The notes: generated by a model from the sequence alone, not told the origin. DNA of 42,194 nt from Selenomonas ruminantium subsp. ruminantium ATCC 12561 (GCF_000424065.1 NZ_AUJE01000034.1:1-42194), one strand, 5' to 3'. Numbered from the stretch's first letter, positions 31,275 to 40,632 are shown. Made by a program: numbers and translations.

Positions 31275-32159
31275 TCAATGGGTGCAATTGCTGGTAATTT
31301 CCTTGAGGTATTTAATGAGCAGGCGTTCATCATCATAGACCTGACGGCCCTTCTTGGTGACGATGCCAGAGTTAATATAGAAGGGCTGTTCTAGCGGAAT
31401 GACGACCAAATCATCGCGCTGCAGGATGGCCTGACGCGTCAGAAAGGTTGAACCAATCCCCGTCCGCACGAGATTTTTGATGGTATGCAGATAAGGAGAA
31501 TAATGTATCACCTGCGGCTTCTGTTCGGCTTTGGCGTACATATCATGTACCATACGGTAGACAAAGAAGCTGCTGTCCAATAAAACCAATGGTTCTTCCA
31601 AAACATCTTTTATCGTGATGGATTTTTTGGCCGCCAACGGATTTTGGGGACTAGTGACCAAACAGCATTCGCAGGCAAAGAGCTTTTCATAGTTCAGCTT
31701 CTGACTGAAGCCATCTTCATAGTTGGTAAAGGCAATATCGAGCTTCTCCTCCTCGACCATATGCAGAGCCGATATGCCGCCGGATTCGATAATGTCCAAA
31801 CGGATTTCCGGATGCTGCTGGCGGAACTCGCCTAATATCCGCGGCAGAAATTGTGTACCTAACTGCAAAGGCATCGCCATGCGAATATGGTTGCGATTGT
31901 GTGCCATATCCTGAATTTCATCATCGAGCTGATCGATTTGGTCTAAAATGTGTTTGACTTTGCCAAGTAATTTGCCACCTTCATTGGTAATAATAATCTT
32001 TCTCCCTTCTCGATGGAAGAGATTTAATCCCGTCTCCGCTTCCAATGTCTGCATGGCCACGCTGATGGTCGGCTGGGAAACATGTAGATGTTCTGCAGCC
32101 TTGGTGATATTCTGCCATTGGCAGACTTCGTAGAAATAACGCATTTGTATAAGCGTCAT
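31275..32159 (-). CDS. LysR-family transcriptional regulator at the head of the pentose locus
   Basis: This 294-residue regulator has an N-terminal winged helix-turn-helix (about 1-60; MRYFYEVCQWQNITKAAEHLHVSQPTISVAMQTLE) and a LysR effector domain (about 90-290; IRMAMPLQLGTQFLPRILGEF, VRTGIGSTFLTRQAI). GAGGTG lies about 8 bases before the ATG. It points into the symporter-araB-araA genes and is divergent from the CpdB-like nucleotidase. No AraC or AraR regulator occurs in the window, so it could control the pentose genes, the nucleotidase, or itself; sequence alone does not decide. The palindrome AGGACATATGTCCT in the divergent region is a candidate site. Confidence 0.9.
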   Translation of the reverse strand: MTLIQMRYFYEVCQWQNITKAAEHLHVSQPTISVAMQTLEAETGLNLFHREGRKIIITNEGGKLLGKVKHILDQIDQLDDEIQDMAHNRNHIRMAMPLQLGTQFLPRILGEFRQQHPEIRLDIIESGGISALHMVEEEKLDIAFTNYEDGFSQKLNYEKLFACECCLVTSPQNPLAAKKSITIKDVLEEPLVLLDSSFFVYRMVHDMYAKAEQKPQVIHYSPYLHTIKNLVRTGIGSTFLTRQAILQRDDLVVIPLEQPFYINSGIVTKKGRQVYDDERLLIKYLKEITSNCTH

Positions 32160-32249
32160 CGCGTTTCACCTCTTATTTCCATTTTTTACTATTATAACAT
32201 ATTTATTCTTTGAAACTCCTTTATTTAATACATTGCCTGGCGATAAATC

Positions 32250-32292
32250 AGGACATATGTCCTTGCTTATTTACACTTATTCTATATATAAT
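32250..32292 (+). promoter_or_regulatory. Promoter with overlapping palindromic operator, upstream of the CpdB-like gene
   Basis: A perfect 14-base palindrome AGGACATATGTCCT (32250-32263) abuts a -35-like TTGCTT (32263-32268). An 18-base spacer and a consensus -10 TATAAT (32287-32292) follow. The start codon lies about 55 bases downstream of the -10. A regulator bound to the palindrome would touch RNA polymerase; the divergent LysR protein is the natural candidate. Confidence 0.6.
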
Positions 32293-32347
32293 TTAATCGA
32301 AATATTCGTGATTGTTATCAATGTGAATAATTATAGGGGTAATCATT

Positions 32348-34009
32348 ATGTTTGGAAAACGTTCTTGCAAGACCTTTGCGTTGGCTGTATTAACAGCTGC
32401 TATCACATCCGGCACAGCCTTTGCTGGTAACTTGACGGTATTTTCGACCTCCGATATTCACGGCAGTATCGTCGGCTGGAATTACTTCACCTCCAAGCCT
32501 GCCGATGTCGGCCTGGCTAAAATCAGTACCATCATCAAGGAAGCCCGCAGCCAGAAAGGTGCCAAGGACGATATTCTCGTCATCGACGGCGGCGATATTC
32601 TTCAGGGTACACCACTGGATACCTATATGGTGCAGCATCCCAACGAGTGGAAAACGCACCCCATGTTTGATGCCTTCAACACCATTGGCTATGATGCCAT
32701 TGAGCTCGGAAACCATGAATTTAACTTTGGTTTGGATTTCCTCAAAAAAGCCATTGGCAAAAATAAAAATGTCCTTGCTGCCAACGTAATCGACGATAAG
32801 ACCGTCAAAACCTGGAAAGCCGTACAGCCTTACCTCTTGAAGACCGTCAATATCGATGGCGAGAAAGTAAAGGTCGGCATTATCGGCACCGATACCCCCG
32901 CTATCCCCATGTTTGAAGATCCTTCACACTATGCAGGGGTACATTTTGTCGATCAGGTACCGGTATTCCGCCAGTGCATCAAAGAACTGCAGGCAAAAGG
33001 CGCGGATATCATCATTGGTATCACGCACTCCGGTGTGCCTCGTGATGACCGCGGCGGCGAAGAAAATCAGGTAGTCGATATCGCCAAAGCCTGCCCGGAA
33101 CTTTCACTGCTCATTTGTGCTCATAACCATGTCGTCATTGATAACCAATCCGGCGTAATCGGACCGGATGGCACTAACTACCAGAAATCCGTCATCAACG
33201 GCGTGCCCGTAATTGAAAGCGGCAAAGACGGAAAATTCCTAGGCAAGAGCGTACTCACCATCAACAAGGAAAATGGCAAATGGAAAGTAAATAACGTATC
33301 TACTCAGGCACTCTCCATGAAAGGTGTAGCGGATGATCCGCAGATTGTAAAACAAGTCGCCCCCTGGCATGAAAAGACCTTGAAACATCTGCAGACTGTA
33401 ATCGGCGAAGCCTCTGACACCTACCTTGGGGCAGAGTCCAACCATCAAGACTCCGCTATTGTCGACCTGATCAATGAAGTACAGCGCCATTATGCTGGCA
33501 CGCAATTATCCGCAGCAGCGTCCTTTAACACCAGCCAGAACATCAATAAGGGCAAGATTACCCTGCAGGATTTGTCCGGCCTCTACATCTATGAGAACTA
33601 TCTCTATGGCATCGAAATCAACGGGGCTGAATTACGCAAATACATGGAACACGCAGCCAGCTTCTATGGCAAGTCCCCGGACTACAATTACGATATGATG
33701 CAAGGCGTGGATTACACCATCGATTTGACCAAGCCTGTCGGTCAGCGTATCACCAAGCTGCAGTATCAGGGCAAGGATGTAAAAGACACCGATACGTTCA
33801 CCATGGCCATCAACGACTACCGCATGAATGGCGGCAGCGGCTATATTGAAGCTATGGGCTATACCAATGGCAGAAAGCCCAAAGTTGTCTTTGACTCCAT
33901 GCGCAAATATGGCGATGACGGCCAGATGCGCAGTCTCATGATTCGCTACGTTCAGGAAAAAGGCACCATCACGCCAACCTGCGACCATAACTGGAATGTA
34001 ATTAAATAA
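32348..34009 (+). CDS. Periplasmic 5'-nucleotidase / 2',3'-cyclic phosphodiesterase (CpdB-like)
   Basis: This 553-residue exported enzyme has a signal peptide (about 1-26, AFA). A metallophosphatase domain follows with two-metal motifs TSDIHGSIVGWNYF (D36, H38), VIDGGDILQGTP, LGNHEFNFGLDFL, THSGVP and CAHNHVV. A C-terminal 5'-nucleotidase domain (about 350-540; AAASFNTSQNINKG, LYIYENYLYGIEINGAELR, YRMNGGSG) completes it. The spacing of the N-terminal motifs resembles CpdB more than UshA, so 2',3'-cyclic nucleotides and nucleotides are likely substrates in the periplasm, supplying phosphate or nucleosides. AGGGG lies 8 bases before the ATG. It is divergent from the LysR gene, has its own promoter and a terminator, and so is monocistronic. 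Confidence 0.9.
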   Translation: MFGKRSCKTFALAVLTAAITSGTAFAGNLTVFSTSDIHGSIVGWNYFTSKPADVGLAKISTIIKEARSQKGAKDDILVIDGGDILQGTPLDTYMVQHPNEWKTHPMFDAFNTIGYDAIELGNHEFNFGLDFLKKAIGKNKNVLAANVIDDKTVKTWKAVQPYLLKTVNIDGEKVKVGIIGTDTPAIPMFEDPSHYAGVHFVDQVPVFRQCIKELQAKGADIIIGITHSGVPRDDRGGEENQVVDIAKACPELSLLICAHNHVVIDNQSGVIGPDGTNYQKSVINGVPVIESGKDGKFLGKSVLTINKENGKWKVNNVSTQALSMKGVADDPQIVKQVAPWHEKTLKHLQTVIGEASDTYLGAESNHQDSAIVDLINEVQRHYAGTQLSAAASFNTSQNINKGKITLQDLSGLYIYENYLYGIEINGAELRKYMEHAASFYGKSPDYNYDMMQGVDYTIDLTKPVGQRITKLQYQGKDVKDTDTFTMAINDYRMNGGSGYIEAMGYTNGRKPKVVFDSMRKYGDDGQMRSLMIRYVQEKGTITPTCDHNWNVIK

Positions 34010-34020
34010 GTTCCCCTTCA

Positions 34021-34047
34021 AAAGCCCTGACATCTTCAGGGCTTTTG
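34021..34047 (+). terminator. Terminator of the CpdB-like gene
   Basis: A perfect 11-bp stem (AAAAGCCCTGA with TCAGGGCTTTT) with a 5-base loop lies 12 bases after the stop, with T residues at the stem base. Confidence 0.9.
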
Positions 34048-34104
34048 GTATATACATAGATTAATTTTATAGGAAAAACTTATACGCTTATCAAAAAACC
34101 ATAT

Positions 34105-34133
34105 TTTACAGGCCATATTTTCTGTGGCATAAT
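34105..34133 (+). promoter_or_regulatory. Orphan sigma-70 promoter
   Basis: TTTACA (34105-34110), a 17-base spacer and CATAAT (34128-34133) form a good promoter. No gene start or ribosome site follows before the terminator at 34216-34244, so it probably drives a small RNA. Confidence 0.6.
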
Positions 34134-34139
34134 ATCACA

Positions 34140-34246
34140 TATCGAAGACATGAGATTATATAAATATTGTATATTCTCTCTTCCTTTCCATAACACAACA
34201 TCACATCCGAAGAAACCAGCTCAATCCCCTTGGGCTGGCTTTTTCA
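34140..34246 (+). ncRNA. Candidate small RNA
   Basis: A transcript of about 105 nt is predicted from the orphan promoter to an intrinsic terminator: CCAGCTC (34216-34222) pairs with GGGCTGG (34232-34238), followed by CTTTTT. I see no open frame with a ribosome site inside. It sits between the CpdB-like gene and sbcD. An alternative is that it is a leader remnant for sbcD stopped by attenuation. Confidence 0.45.
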
Positions 34247-34262
34247 TGCGTCCGTTTAGCGG

Positions 34263-34268
34263 TATAAT
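34263..34268 (+). promoter_or_regulatory. Probable -10 box for sbcDC
   Basis: A consensus TATAAT lies about 36 bases before the sbcD start; the matching -35 is weak (TTTTTC region). The sbcD ribosome site is AGGAGG. Confidence 0.5.
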
Positions 34269-34304
34269 ATATAAAGATATTTACCGTACAGGAGGCACAT
34301 AGCC

Positions 34305-35471
34305 ATGAAATTCTTTCACCTATCCGACCTGCATATCGGTCTGAAGTTGGTCAACCATGACCTGACTGCGGATCAGAAACATATATTGGCACAAATCGTT
34401 ACAAAAGCCCGCGAACGCCAGCCAGAGGCTGTCGTAATCGCAGGTGATATCTATGATAAGGCCATCCCCTCAGCAGAAGCAGTTAGCCTCTTTGATTTCT
34501 TTATCACCCAACTTCATCAAGCAGTTCCGCATGCGGAAATTATGCTGATTTCCGGCAATCATGACAGCGCTCAGCGCGTCAATATTTTCCGACAGGTGTT
34601 GTCCAACCAAAAAATCCACTTGATTGGCCTGCCACCTATGGAGGAAGATGAGTCCATCACTAAGGTTACTATGCAGGATGAATATGGAGATATCCATTTT
34701 TATCTACTCCCTTTTGTAAAACCTTCCATGGTCAAGACTATCACTGGCACTGACGAAAATGGCAATAACCTTTCCTATGACGCCGCTCTTCATGCACTTG
34801 TTGCACGTGAAACACTTGACCAAACACAGCGCAATGTATTGGTAAGCCACCAATTTTATCTTTCGACCGGCAGCAGTGCTGATGAAATCACCCGCAGTGA
34901 TTCCGAAATCATCACGGTCGGCAATATCGACTCCGTCAACGGCGATCTGCTCGAACAATTTGATTATGCTGCCCTTGGCCATATCCATAAGGCGCAGCGT
35001 CTCAACGGCAAGGACTGCTTCCGCTACTGCGGTACGCCGCTGGCCTGCTCCATCAGTGAAGCTGGACAGGAAAAAGGCATTATCGAAGTCGAAATGGGTG
35101 CCAAAGGCATTGTAAAAACCACTGTTCTTCCCCTTTCTCCCCTGCATGCAGTGCGAAAAATCAAGGACACCTTGGAAAATGTTCTCGCAGCCCCTTCGCA
35201 GGATTATGTCAGCATTACGCTGACCGATGAGCAGGATTTGGATATTTTCGATATGCAGGACCGGCTGAACGCGGCTTTCCCCAACCTGCTGGAAATCCGG
35301 CGCGCTGTCCAAAAAGTTGTAAATTATAAGGATGCGATTGCACCGCAGGAACATCTTTCCCCCTTTGCCTTATGTAAGACCTTCTTAGGGCAATTAGACG
35401 AGGAGGATGAATCGCTGCTTGCCGATATCATCAACACGGTACAAGACGCGCGCACGGAGGACAGACCATGA
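34305..35471 (+). CDS. sbcD: SbcD (Mre11-like) nuclease subunit
   Basis: This 388-residue metallophosphoesterase is the nuclease half of the SbcCD complex, which cuts hairpins and protein-blocked DNA ends. Motifs are HLSDLHIG (5-12), VIAGDIYDKAIPS, LISGNHDSAQR, VLVSHQFYLSTG and YAALGHIHKAQRL. AGGAGG lies 9 bases before the ATG. The stop overlaps the sbcC start as ATGA, giving coupled translation of the two subunits. A ParB-type parS site (34799-34814) lies inside the coding sequence. Length is usual for the family. Confidence 0.97.
   Translation: MKFFHLSDLHIGLKLVNHDLTADQKHILAQIVTKARERQPEAVVIAGDIYDKAIPSAEAVSLFDFFITQLHQAVPHAEIMLISGNHDSAQRVNIFRQVLSNQKIHLIGLPPMEEDESITKVTMQDEYGDIHFYLLPFVKPSMVKTITGTDENGNNLSYDAALHALVARETLDQTQRNVLVSHQFYLSTGSSADEITRSDSEIITVGNIDSVNGDLLEQFDYAALGHIHKAQRLNGKDCFRYCGTPLACSISEAGQEKGIIEVEMGAKGIVKTTVLPLSPLHAVRKIKDTLENVLAAPSQDYVSITLTDEQDLDIFDMQDRLNAAFPNLLEIRRAVQKVVNYKDAIAPQEHLSPFALCKTFLGQLDEEDESLLADIINTVQDARTEDRP
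34799..34814. other. parS site 1 (inside sbcD)
   Basis: TGTTGCACGTGAAACA is the exact reverse complement of the sites at 38696 and 40506 and differs by one base from the consensus TGTTTCACGTGAAACA. ParB binds such sites and spreads to load SMC near the origin. Confidence 0.88.
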
Positions 35472-38400
35472 AACCACTAAAACTTACCCTGCAAGCCTTT
35501 AGCTCTTATGGGGCAAAAACCGAAATTGACTTTTCCATCCCCCAGCAAAATTTATTCCTGATTACAGGCGATACCGGCGCCGGAAAAACCACCATCTTTG
35601 ATGCGCTGGTCTTTGCCCTCTATGGCGAAAACAGCTCCAATACCAACAAAAAAGCCAGCACCGACTTGCAAAGCCAGTACATCGGCCGGGATGTAACGCC
35701 GTTTGTCGAGCTAACCTTCAGCGAAAAGGAGCGCGGCGAGGAACAAATCTACACCGTCCACCGTGTTCCCCACCACTTTCGCAAGCGCCTGCGCGGGCAG
35801 GGTGCCGATATCGAAACGAAAGAAGAACTCGCCCTGACCCTACCCGATGGCAGCAACTTCAATGGCAAAATTGGCGAAATCAATGCCAAGCTGCAAGATA
35901 TCGTGGGACTGACCAAGGAACAATTCATGCAGGTCGGCATGATTGCGCAGGGTGAATTCATGGAACTTCTGCGGCTGGATTCCAGCAAGAAAAAAGAAAT
36001 CTTCCGCCGCCTCTTTGACACGGAAATCTTTGAGCGCATTGTCGCTGAATTAAAAACGCGCAACGCCGCGATGCAGGATGAAATGAAAAACCTCATACAG
36101 CGCTGTCAGGGAATGGTTGAAGGCCTCTCCCTGCCTGCAGAAGCCAATGCGGACTTGCTTTCCCTAAAAGCGCGTATTCAGCAGGCTAAAACGGTGAGCA
36201 TTGTCGATATCGAAGAACTGCTGGAAAAACTCACTCCATTCTGCGCAGAATTACAGGAGCAGGCACAAGCTATGGAAAAAGACTATGCCGAGGCCACCAT
36301 GCAGCGTGATAGAAGCAAGCAGGCCTACGATACAGCCCTGGCTCTGGCAAAAGCCTACGCAGAACTAGACCACATTACCACACAGGAAAGCGACCTTATC
36401 AGCCAAAAGGATATGCAGACGCAAAAAGACCAGCTCGGTCAAGCCATAAATGCGGCTTATAAAATCGCGGCCCACTATCAACGCTGGCAAGATAAACAAA
36501 ACAGCCTGAACCAGCTCAGCGCGCAGAAGACACAGCAGGAAGAAGCCCTGCCCCTATTAAATGCCGCCGCCAAAACAGCCCAAGAGGAACTGGAACAGGC
36601 AAAAAAACTTCACCAGTCAGCCCTGCAGGATTTTAGTTCCCTGGAAACCAGCGTAAAGGCCGCCCTGAACAGGCTGCATCAGTTAAAAGCCTTACAGGCA
36701 CAAGAATATACACTACAAGAACAATTGCAGACGGCCCAGACTAAACTAACTACTGCCCGTCAGCAAGAAACCGCTTTTAACGAACAGGTAAAAGCATGGC
36801 ATAAGCGCCGTGATGAACTGGCCAGCGTCAGCGAAAAAGCAGAAAAATGCCAACATCAGTTGGAACGTCTGCAAAATTGGCAAAACGACCATCTACGCCT
36901 GACCGCCCTGCAACAGGAAATCGAAAAGGCAAACCAGGCTGCCACGCAGGCACAAGCAGTCTATAAACAGGCACATGCCAAACACCAGCAGGCACAGGAA
37001 AATTATCTTACCCAACAAAAGCTTTTTCTCGACGCACAGGCCGGCCTGCTGGCAGAAACACTCGCAGAGGGAATCCCCTGCCCAGTATGCGGCTCTACGA
37101 CGCACCCTGCTCCCCATCGCCTAAATGAAGATACCAAACCATTAGAACGGCAGGAATTGCAAAAACTTGCCCAACAGGTCGACAAACTAAACCAACAGCA
37201 AACACAGCTTGCTGAACAAGCCGGCAAGGCCAGCAATCATTTACAAAACACCCAGCAGCAATTTTCCGAAGGACTGACTAAGCTCGCGCAAAACCTTGCC
37301 CAGTATATTTCCCTGCCGGATGCACCTCAGTTAGCGGATATAACGCCTCACCTCAGCAAATGGCAAAGCATGCTGCAACAAAAACAGGCAGAATTGAAAA
37401 AACAAGCTGCCGAGCAGCAAGCGCTTCAACAACACATTGAGCAAAGCGATGAAAAAACAAACCAGCTAAAAGAAACGGTAACACAAGCCGAGCAGACTTA
37501 TCATCAAATCGACAACACATTAAAGGAACTGAAAGGACAACAAAAAACACTGGCCGCCCAAAACACCTATGAAAGCGCAGAAGCAGCCGAAAAAGCCTTA
37601 GCAGCTGCCCAGCTCAAACTTACTGAAGCAGAACAAAACGCAAAGCAGGCAGAGTCAAAAAACACCCATGCCAGCGCAGCACGCCAACAGGCCGAAACCC
37701 TACTAAATGACGCTAGCGAAAAAATCCCCCATCTGACGACAGAAAAGGATAACTCCCTAAAAGAGTATCAGGAAATCTGTACCCAGCTCAGCATGCAGGA
37801 AAATCGCTGGCAAGCATTAGTTCATGAATACAGCATTACGGACGGCGAAAAAATGCTGCAAGAGGTACAAGCATATAACAATCTGCTGAACAACCTCCAA
37901 GGTCGAAAAGAGGCCCAAACCGCCCTTATCGCCGGGCACCCTCGCCCTGAGCTGGATAAATGCCAAGAGGCTCAAGAAAAAGCACATGATGAATGGCAGA
38001 AACTATCCCAACAGCTGCAAACCTGCCAGCAAATGCTTTCACATAATCAAAAAACAGCCGATTCCCTGCAAAAGGCGCTGAGCGCACGAACAGATAAACT
38101 CGCCAGTGCTGCCCGCTTGGAAGGACTTTACAACCGCTTGTCTGGTAAAATCTCCGGTTATCGTATGGACATTGAAACCTTTGTGCAGCGTCACTATCTG
38201 ACGCAAATTCTCGCCGCGGCGAACCGGCATTTTTCCGAAATGTCCGCCGGACAATTCGAACTGCGCCTTATCGCCATTGATGATGCCGGTCAGGGCAAAA
38301 ATCGTGGTCTTGACCTGATGGTCTACTCCACCGTCACGGGCAAGGTACGGGATATCAAAACCCTCTCCGGCGGTGAATCCTTTATGGCTGCCCTATCTTT

Positions 38401-38656
38401 AGCACTGGGACTTGCCGACCAGATTCAGGCTAATACATCTGCCATCAATCTCGATATCATGTTTATCGATGAAGGGTTCGGCTCCCTTGACGACCACTCC
38501 CGCAGTCAGGCCATCAAAGTCCTCAAGCGCCTTTCCAATGGCGACAAATTGATTGGCATTATCTCCCATGTAACCGAACTAAAACAGGAAATTGACAATC
38601 AGCTTATCGTCCGCAAAAATGATAAAGGCAGCCATGTAGAATGGCAAATCAGCTAA
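35468..38656 (+). CDS. sbcC: SbcC (Rad50-like) SMC-family ATPase subunit
   Basis: This 1062-residue partner of SbcD is a DNA-repair ATPase. The N-terminal half ATPase has Walker A GDTGAGKTT (34-42). Very long Gln/Ala/Lys/Glu-rich coiled coils follow (about 180-530 and 560-900), broken by a zinc hook CPVC at 538-541 that joins two molecules. The C-terminal half ATPase has the signature LSGGES (966-971) and Walker B IMFIDEGFGSLDD (E1002). ATP-driven opening controls access of SbcD to DNA ends. It overlaps sbcD by four bases and ends in a strong terminator. The Gln-rich coil is long but within the family range. Confidence 0.97.
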   Translation: MKPLKLTLQAFSSYGAKTEIDFSIPQQNLFLITGDTGAGKTTIFDALVFALYGENSSNTNKKASTDLQSQYIGRDVTPFVELTFSEKERGEEQIYTVHRVPHHFRKRLRGQGADIETKEELALTLPDGSNFNGKIGEINAKLQDIVGLTKEQFMQVGMIAQGEFMELLRLDSSKKKEIFRRLFDTEIFERIVAELKTRNAAMQDEMKNLIQRCQGMVEGLSLPAEANADLLSLKARIQQAKTVSIVDIEELLEKLTPFCAELQEQAQAMEKDYAEATMQRDRSKQAYDTALALAKAYAELDHITTQESDLISQKDMQTQKDQLGQAINAAYKIAAHYQRWQDKQNSLNQLSAQKTQQEEALPLLNAAAKTAQEELEQAKKLHQSALQDFSSLETSVKAALNRLHQLKALQAQEYTLQEQLQTAQTKLTTARQQETAFNEQVKAWHKRRDELASVSEKAEKCQHQLERLQNWQNDHLRLTALQQEIEKANQAATQAQAVYKQAHAKHQQAQENYLTQQKLFLDAQAGLLAETLAEGIPCPVCGSTTHPAPHRLNEDTKPLERQELQKLAQQVDKLNQQQTQLAEQAGKASNHLQNTQQQFSEGLTKLAQNLAQYISLPDAPQLADITPHLSKWQSMLQQKQAELKKQAAEQQALQQHIEQSDEKTNQLKETVTQAEQTYHQIDNTLKELKGQQKTLAAQNTYESAEAAEKALAAAQLKLTEAEQNAKQAESKNTHASAARQQAETLLNDASEKIPHLTTEKDNSLKEYQEICTQLSMQENRWQALVHEYSITDGEKMLQEVQAYNNLLNNLQGRKEAQTALIAGHPRPELDKCQEAQEKAHDEWQKLSQQLQTCQQMLSHNQKTADSLQKALSARTDKLASAARLEGLYNRLSGKISGYRMDIETFVQRHYLTQILAAANRHFSEMSAGQFELRLIAIDDAGQGKNRGLDLMVYSTVTGKVRDIKTLSGGESFMAALSLALGLADQIQANTSAINLDIMFIDEGFGSLDDHSRSQAIKVLKRLSNGDKLIGIISHVTELKQEIDNQLIVRKNDKGSHVEWQIS

Positions 38657-38658
38657 AC

Positions 38659-38696
38659 AAAATCCCCTGCAAGCCTTACAGCTTGCAGGGGATTTT
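38659..38696. terminator. Bidirectional terminator after sbcC and the racemase gene
   Basis: A perfect 16-bp stem (AAAATCCCCTGCAAGC with GCTTGCAGGGGATTTT) with a 6-base loop lies between convergent genes, with A/T ends on both sides. A parS site begins at its right end. Confidence 0.92.
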
Positions 38697-38711
38697 GTTT
38701 CACGTGCAACA
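38696..38711. other. parS site 2
   Basis: TGTTTCACGTGCAACA differs from the parS consensus by one base. It abuts the sbcC terminator and lies outside genes. Confidence 0.9.
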
Positions 38712-38717
38712 TTAACT

Positions 38718-39428
38718 TTATGCAATCAGTGTATCGTTTGCCTCTTCTTCCTTAGCAAACCTAATAGCCGCTTTAGCCAGCTCATCTGTAGCGTCGATAA
38801 ATTCGCCTTGCAGCTTATACATGGATACTGCCACGGGAACTTCTGTACAGCCCAGAATGAACGCCTCTGCACCAGCGTTTTGCATTTCTGCTAATAATTC
38901 TTTTACTGCACGGGTATCATAATTCTCGTTATTTGCCTTGACTCCTTGGTAAATCATATCATCAATCAGATGTTGTTTATCCGTTGGCGGGGTAATGCAC
39001 TGAATCCCTCTCGCCTCTAACTTCTTCTGATAAAGACCAGTAGAAACTGTCCCTGTGGTCGCCAGCAGCCCTACGGACTTAAAGCCCTTTTCCAAGGCGC
39101 TGTTCGTGGTTACATCAATGATGGATAACACCGGAATACTGATTTGCGGCAGAATTTCCGGCAGAAAATAGTGTGCCGTATTGCAAGCAATAATGATAAA
39201 ATCAGCACCGGCCATCATCAGCCGCTTGGCCGTTTTCACCATTTCCGGTGCCGGCGATGCCCCCTGTCCCATAATGGCTTTCGTCCGGTCAGGAATCTGG
39301 GAATTGTTATCCACCAGCATGGGAATATGCTCCTGGTCCTTGCTTGCCGGAGTTGCCAAAATGATTTTCTTCATCAAATCCACCGTAGCCATTGGCCCCA
39401 TACCGCCCATAATCCCGATTGTTTTCAT
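38718..39428 (-). CDS. Aspartate/glutamate racemase family protein
   Basis: This 236-residue cofactor-free racemase has an Asp/Glu racemase fold. Features are TIGIMGGMGPMATVDLMKKI at the start, VDNNSQIPDRTKAI, catalytic Cys pair C82 (IIIACNTAHYF) and C194 (FILGCTEVPVA), and SIIDVTTNSALE. The GGMGP start and two Cys place it with the YgeA/RacX branch, which can act on Asp or on other amino acids. The ATG at 39428 has GGAGGAG 8 bases upstream. It is divergent from a LysR gene, which likely controls it. A role in making D-amino acids for the cell wall is possible. Confidence 0.9.
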   Translation of the reverse strand: MKTIGIMGGMGPMATVDLMKKIILATPASKDQEHIPMLVDNNSQIPDRTKAIMGQGASPAPEMVKTAKRLMMAGADFIIIACNTAHYFLPEILPQISIPVLSIIDVTTNSALEKGFKSVGLLATTGTVSTGLYQKKLEARGIQCITPPTDKQHLIDDMIYQGVKANNENYDTRAVKELLAEMQNAGAEAFILGCTEVPVAVSMYKLQGEFIDATDELAKAAIRFAKEEEANDTLIA

Positions 39429-39569
39429 CTCGCTCACTCCTCCGTAAACTCCAAGCAGATTGGCGTACGTTCATCTTGCTTAAAGCATATCATTAGCATA
39501 AAATATAATCAAATACTTATAACTATATAAAAGATATAAAATAAATTTATATGACAAGGAGTGATTCGC

Positions 39570-40505
39570 ATGACCGGTATGGAGTATGTTTATACCATCT
39601 ATGAAGAAAAGAGTTTTTCTGCGGCCGCAAAAAAACTCTATATGACACAGCCGGCTTTATCGGCCGCCGTAAAAAAAATAGAAGGCGAACTAGGTTTGCC
39701 CATTTTTGACCGTTCCCATTCGCCCCTGCGGCTCACCGATGCTGGACAAGCCTATATTGAAGCCACCGAAAAAATATTTCAGATACAGAAAAACCTGCAC
39801 CGCTATATCACGGATTTGGCTGAACTGGAAAGCGGCAGTCTGGTCATCGGTGGGACGAATTTCGTAACAGCATGCTTTTTGCCGCGTTTAATCAAAAGCT
39901 TCAATGAGCAGCACCCCAACATAAATATTTCTGTGATTGAATCCAGCAGTGCAGAATTATTCGCCGGCTTAAAACAAGGCAGCATTGATATCGTCATCGA
40001 CAGCGGCGAATGCAACATCAAAGAATTTGAATCCCTGACTTTTTTCACCGACCGCATTATGCTGGCTGTGCCACAGGACTATGCGCCCGCCAACCTAAAA
40101 TCCTTTTCCCGCCAGGAAATCATTGCCGGAAAACATTTACAACCGAGCGGGGAGGCTGTGGATTTACAGCAATTTCGTGAACTCCCCTTTCTGCTGCTAG
40201 GCAAGGGCAATGACATGTATCGCCGAACGATGGCGTTATTCCGCGAAGCAGGCATTACGCCGCAGGTACGCCTATACCTCAATCAGCTAATGACGGCCTA
40301 TCATATGGCAGCCACGGGCTTAGGCGCCACCTTACTCACCGATACCCTTATCCGCATGGCAGCCCCCAATGACCATCTGCGTTACTACCTGCTGAACCAT
40401 CCGTTAATGCAGAGGGAAATATTTATCGCTATCCCGCGCAGCGTTTATCACCCCAAAGCCATTCAAGCCTTTTGGAACAATGTCGCCCAATTCGACCAGC
40501 CATAA
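39570..40505 (+). CDS. LysR-family regulator divergent from the racemase gene
   Basis: This 311-residue regulator has an N-terminal helix-turn-helix (MEYVYTIYEEKSFSAAAKKLYMTQPALSAAVKKIE). Its effector domain (about 88-300) includes LVIGGTNFVTACFLPRLIKSF, LKQGSIDIVIDSGE and AATGLGATLLTDTLI. The ATG at 39570 has AAGGAG 8 bases upstream; the GTG three codons earlier is too close. The 141-base region shared with the racemase gene is very AT-rich. The divergent layout is classical for a LysR gene controlling its neighbour. A parS site starts directly after its stop codon. Confidence 0.9.
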   Translation: MTGMEYVYTIYEEKSFSAAAKKLYMTQPALSAAVKKIEGELGLPIFDRSHSPLRLTDAGQAYIEATEKIFQIQKNLHRYITDLAELESGSLVIGGTNFVTACFLPRLIKSFNEQHPNINISVIESSSAELFAGLKQGSIDIVIDSGECNIKEFESLTFFTDRIMLAVPQDYAPANLKSFSRQEIIAGKHLQPSGEAVDLQQFRELPFLLLGKGNDMYRRTMALFREAGITPQVRLYLNQLMTAYHMAATGLGATLLTDTLIRMAAPNDHLRYYLLNHPLMQREIFIAIPRSVYHPKAIQAFWNNVAQFDQP

Positions 40506-40521
40506 TGTTTCACGTGCAACA
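40506..40521. other. parS site 3
   Basis: TGTTTCACGTGCAACA is identical to site 2. It starts at the base after the LysR stop codon. Confidence 0.9.
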
Positions 40522-40632
40522 ATATGCTATAAACAAAAGATTACTTCTTCACAAGGATTTTGGACAGCAAGCAGCGAATATTCCAAGCATAGCCGTGTTC
40601 ACTTACTATTGTTTAAGGGAGGTAATTTTTTT

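Noticed and set aside
32305-32345. Fur-box-like AT-rich sequence before the CpdB-like gene
   Set aside because: Only a loose match to the 19-base Fur consensus; AT-rich promoters give such matches by chance.
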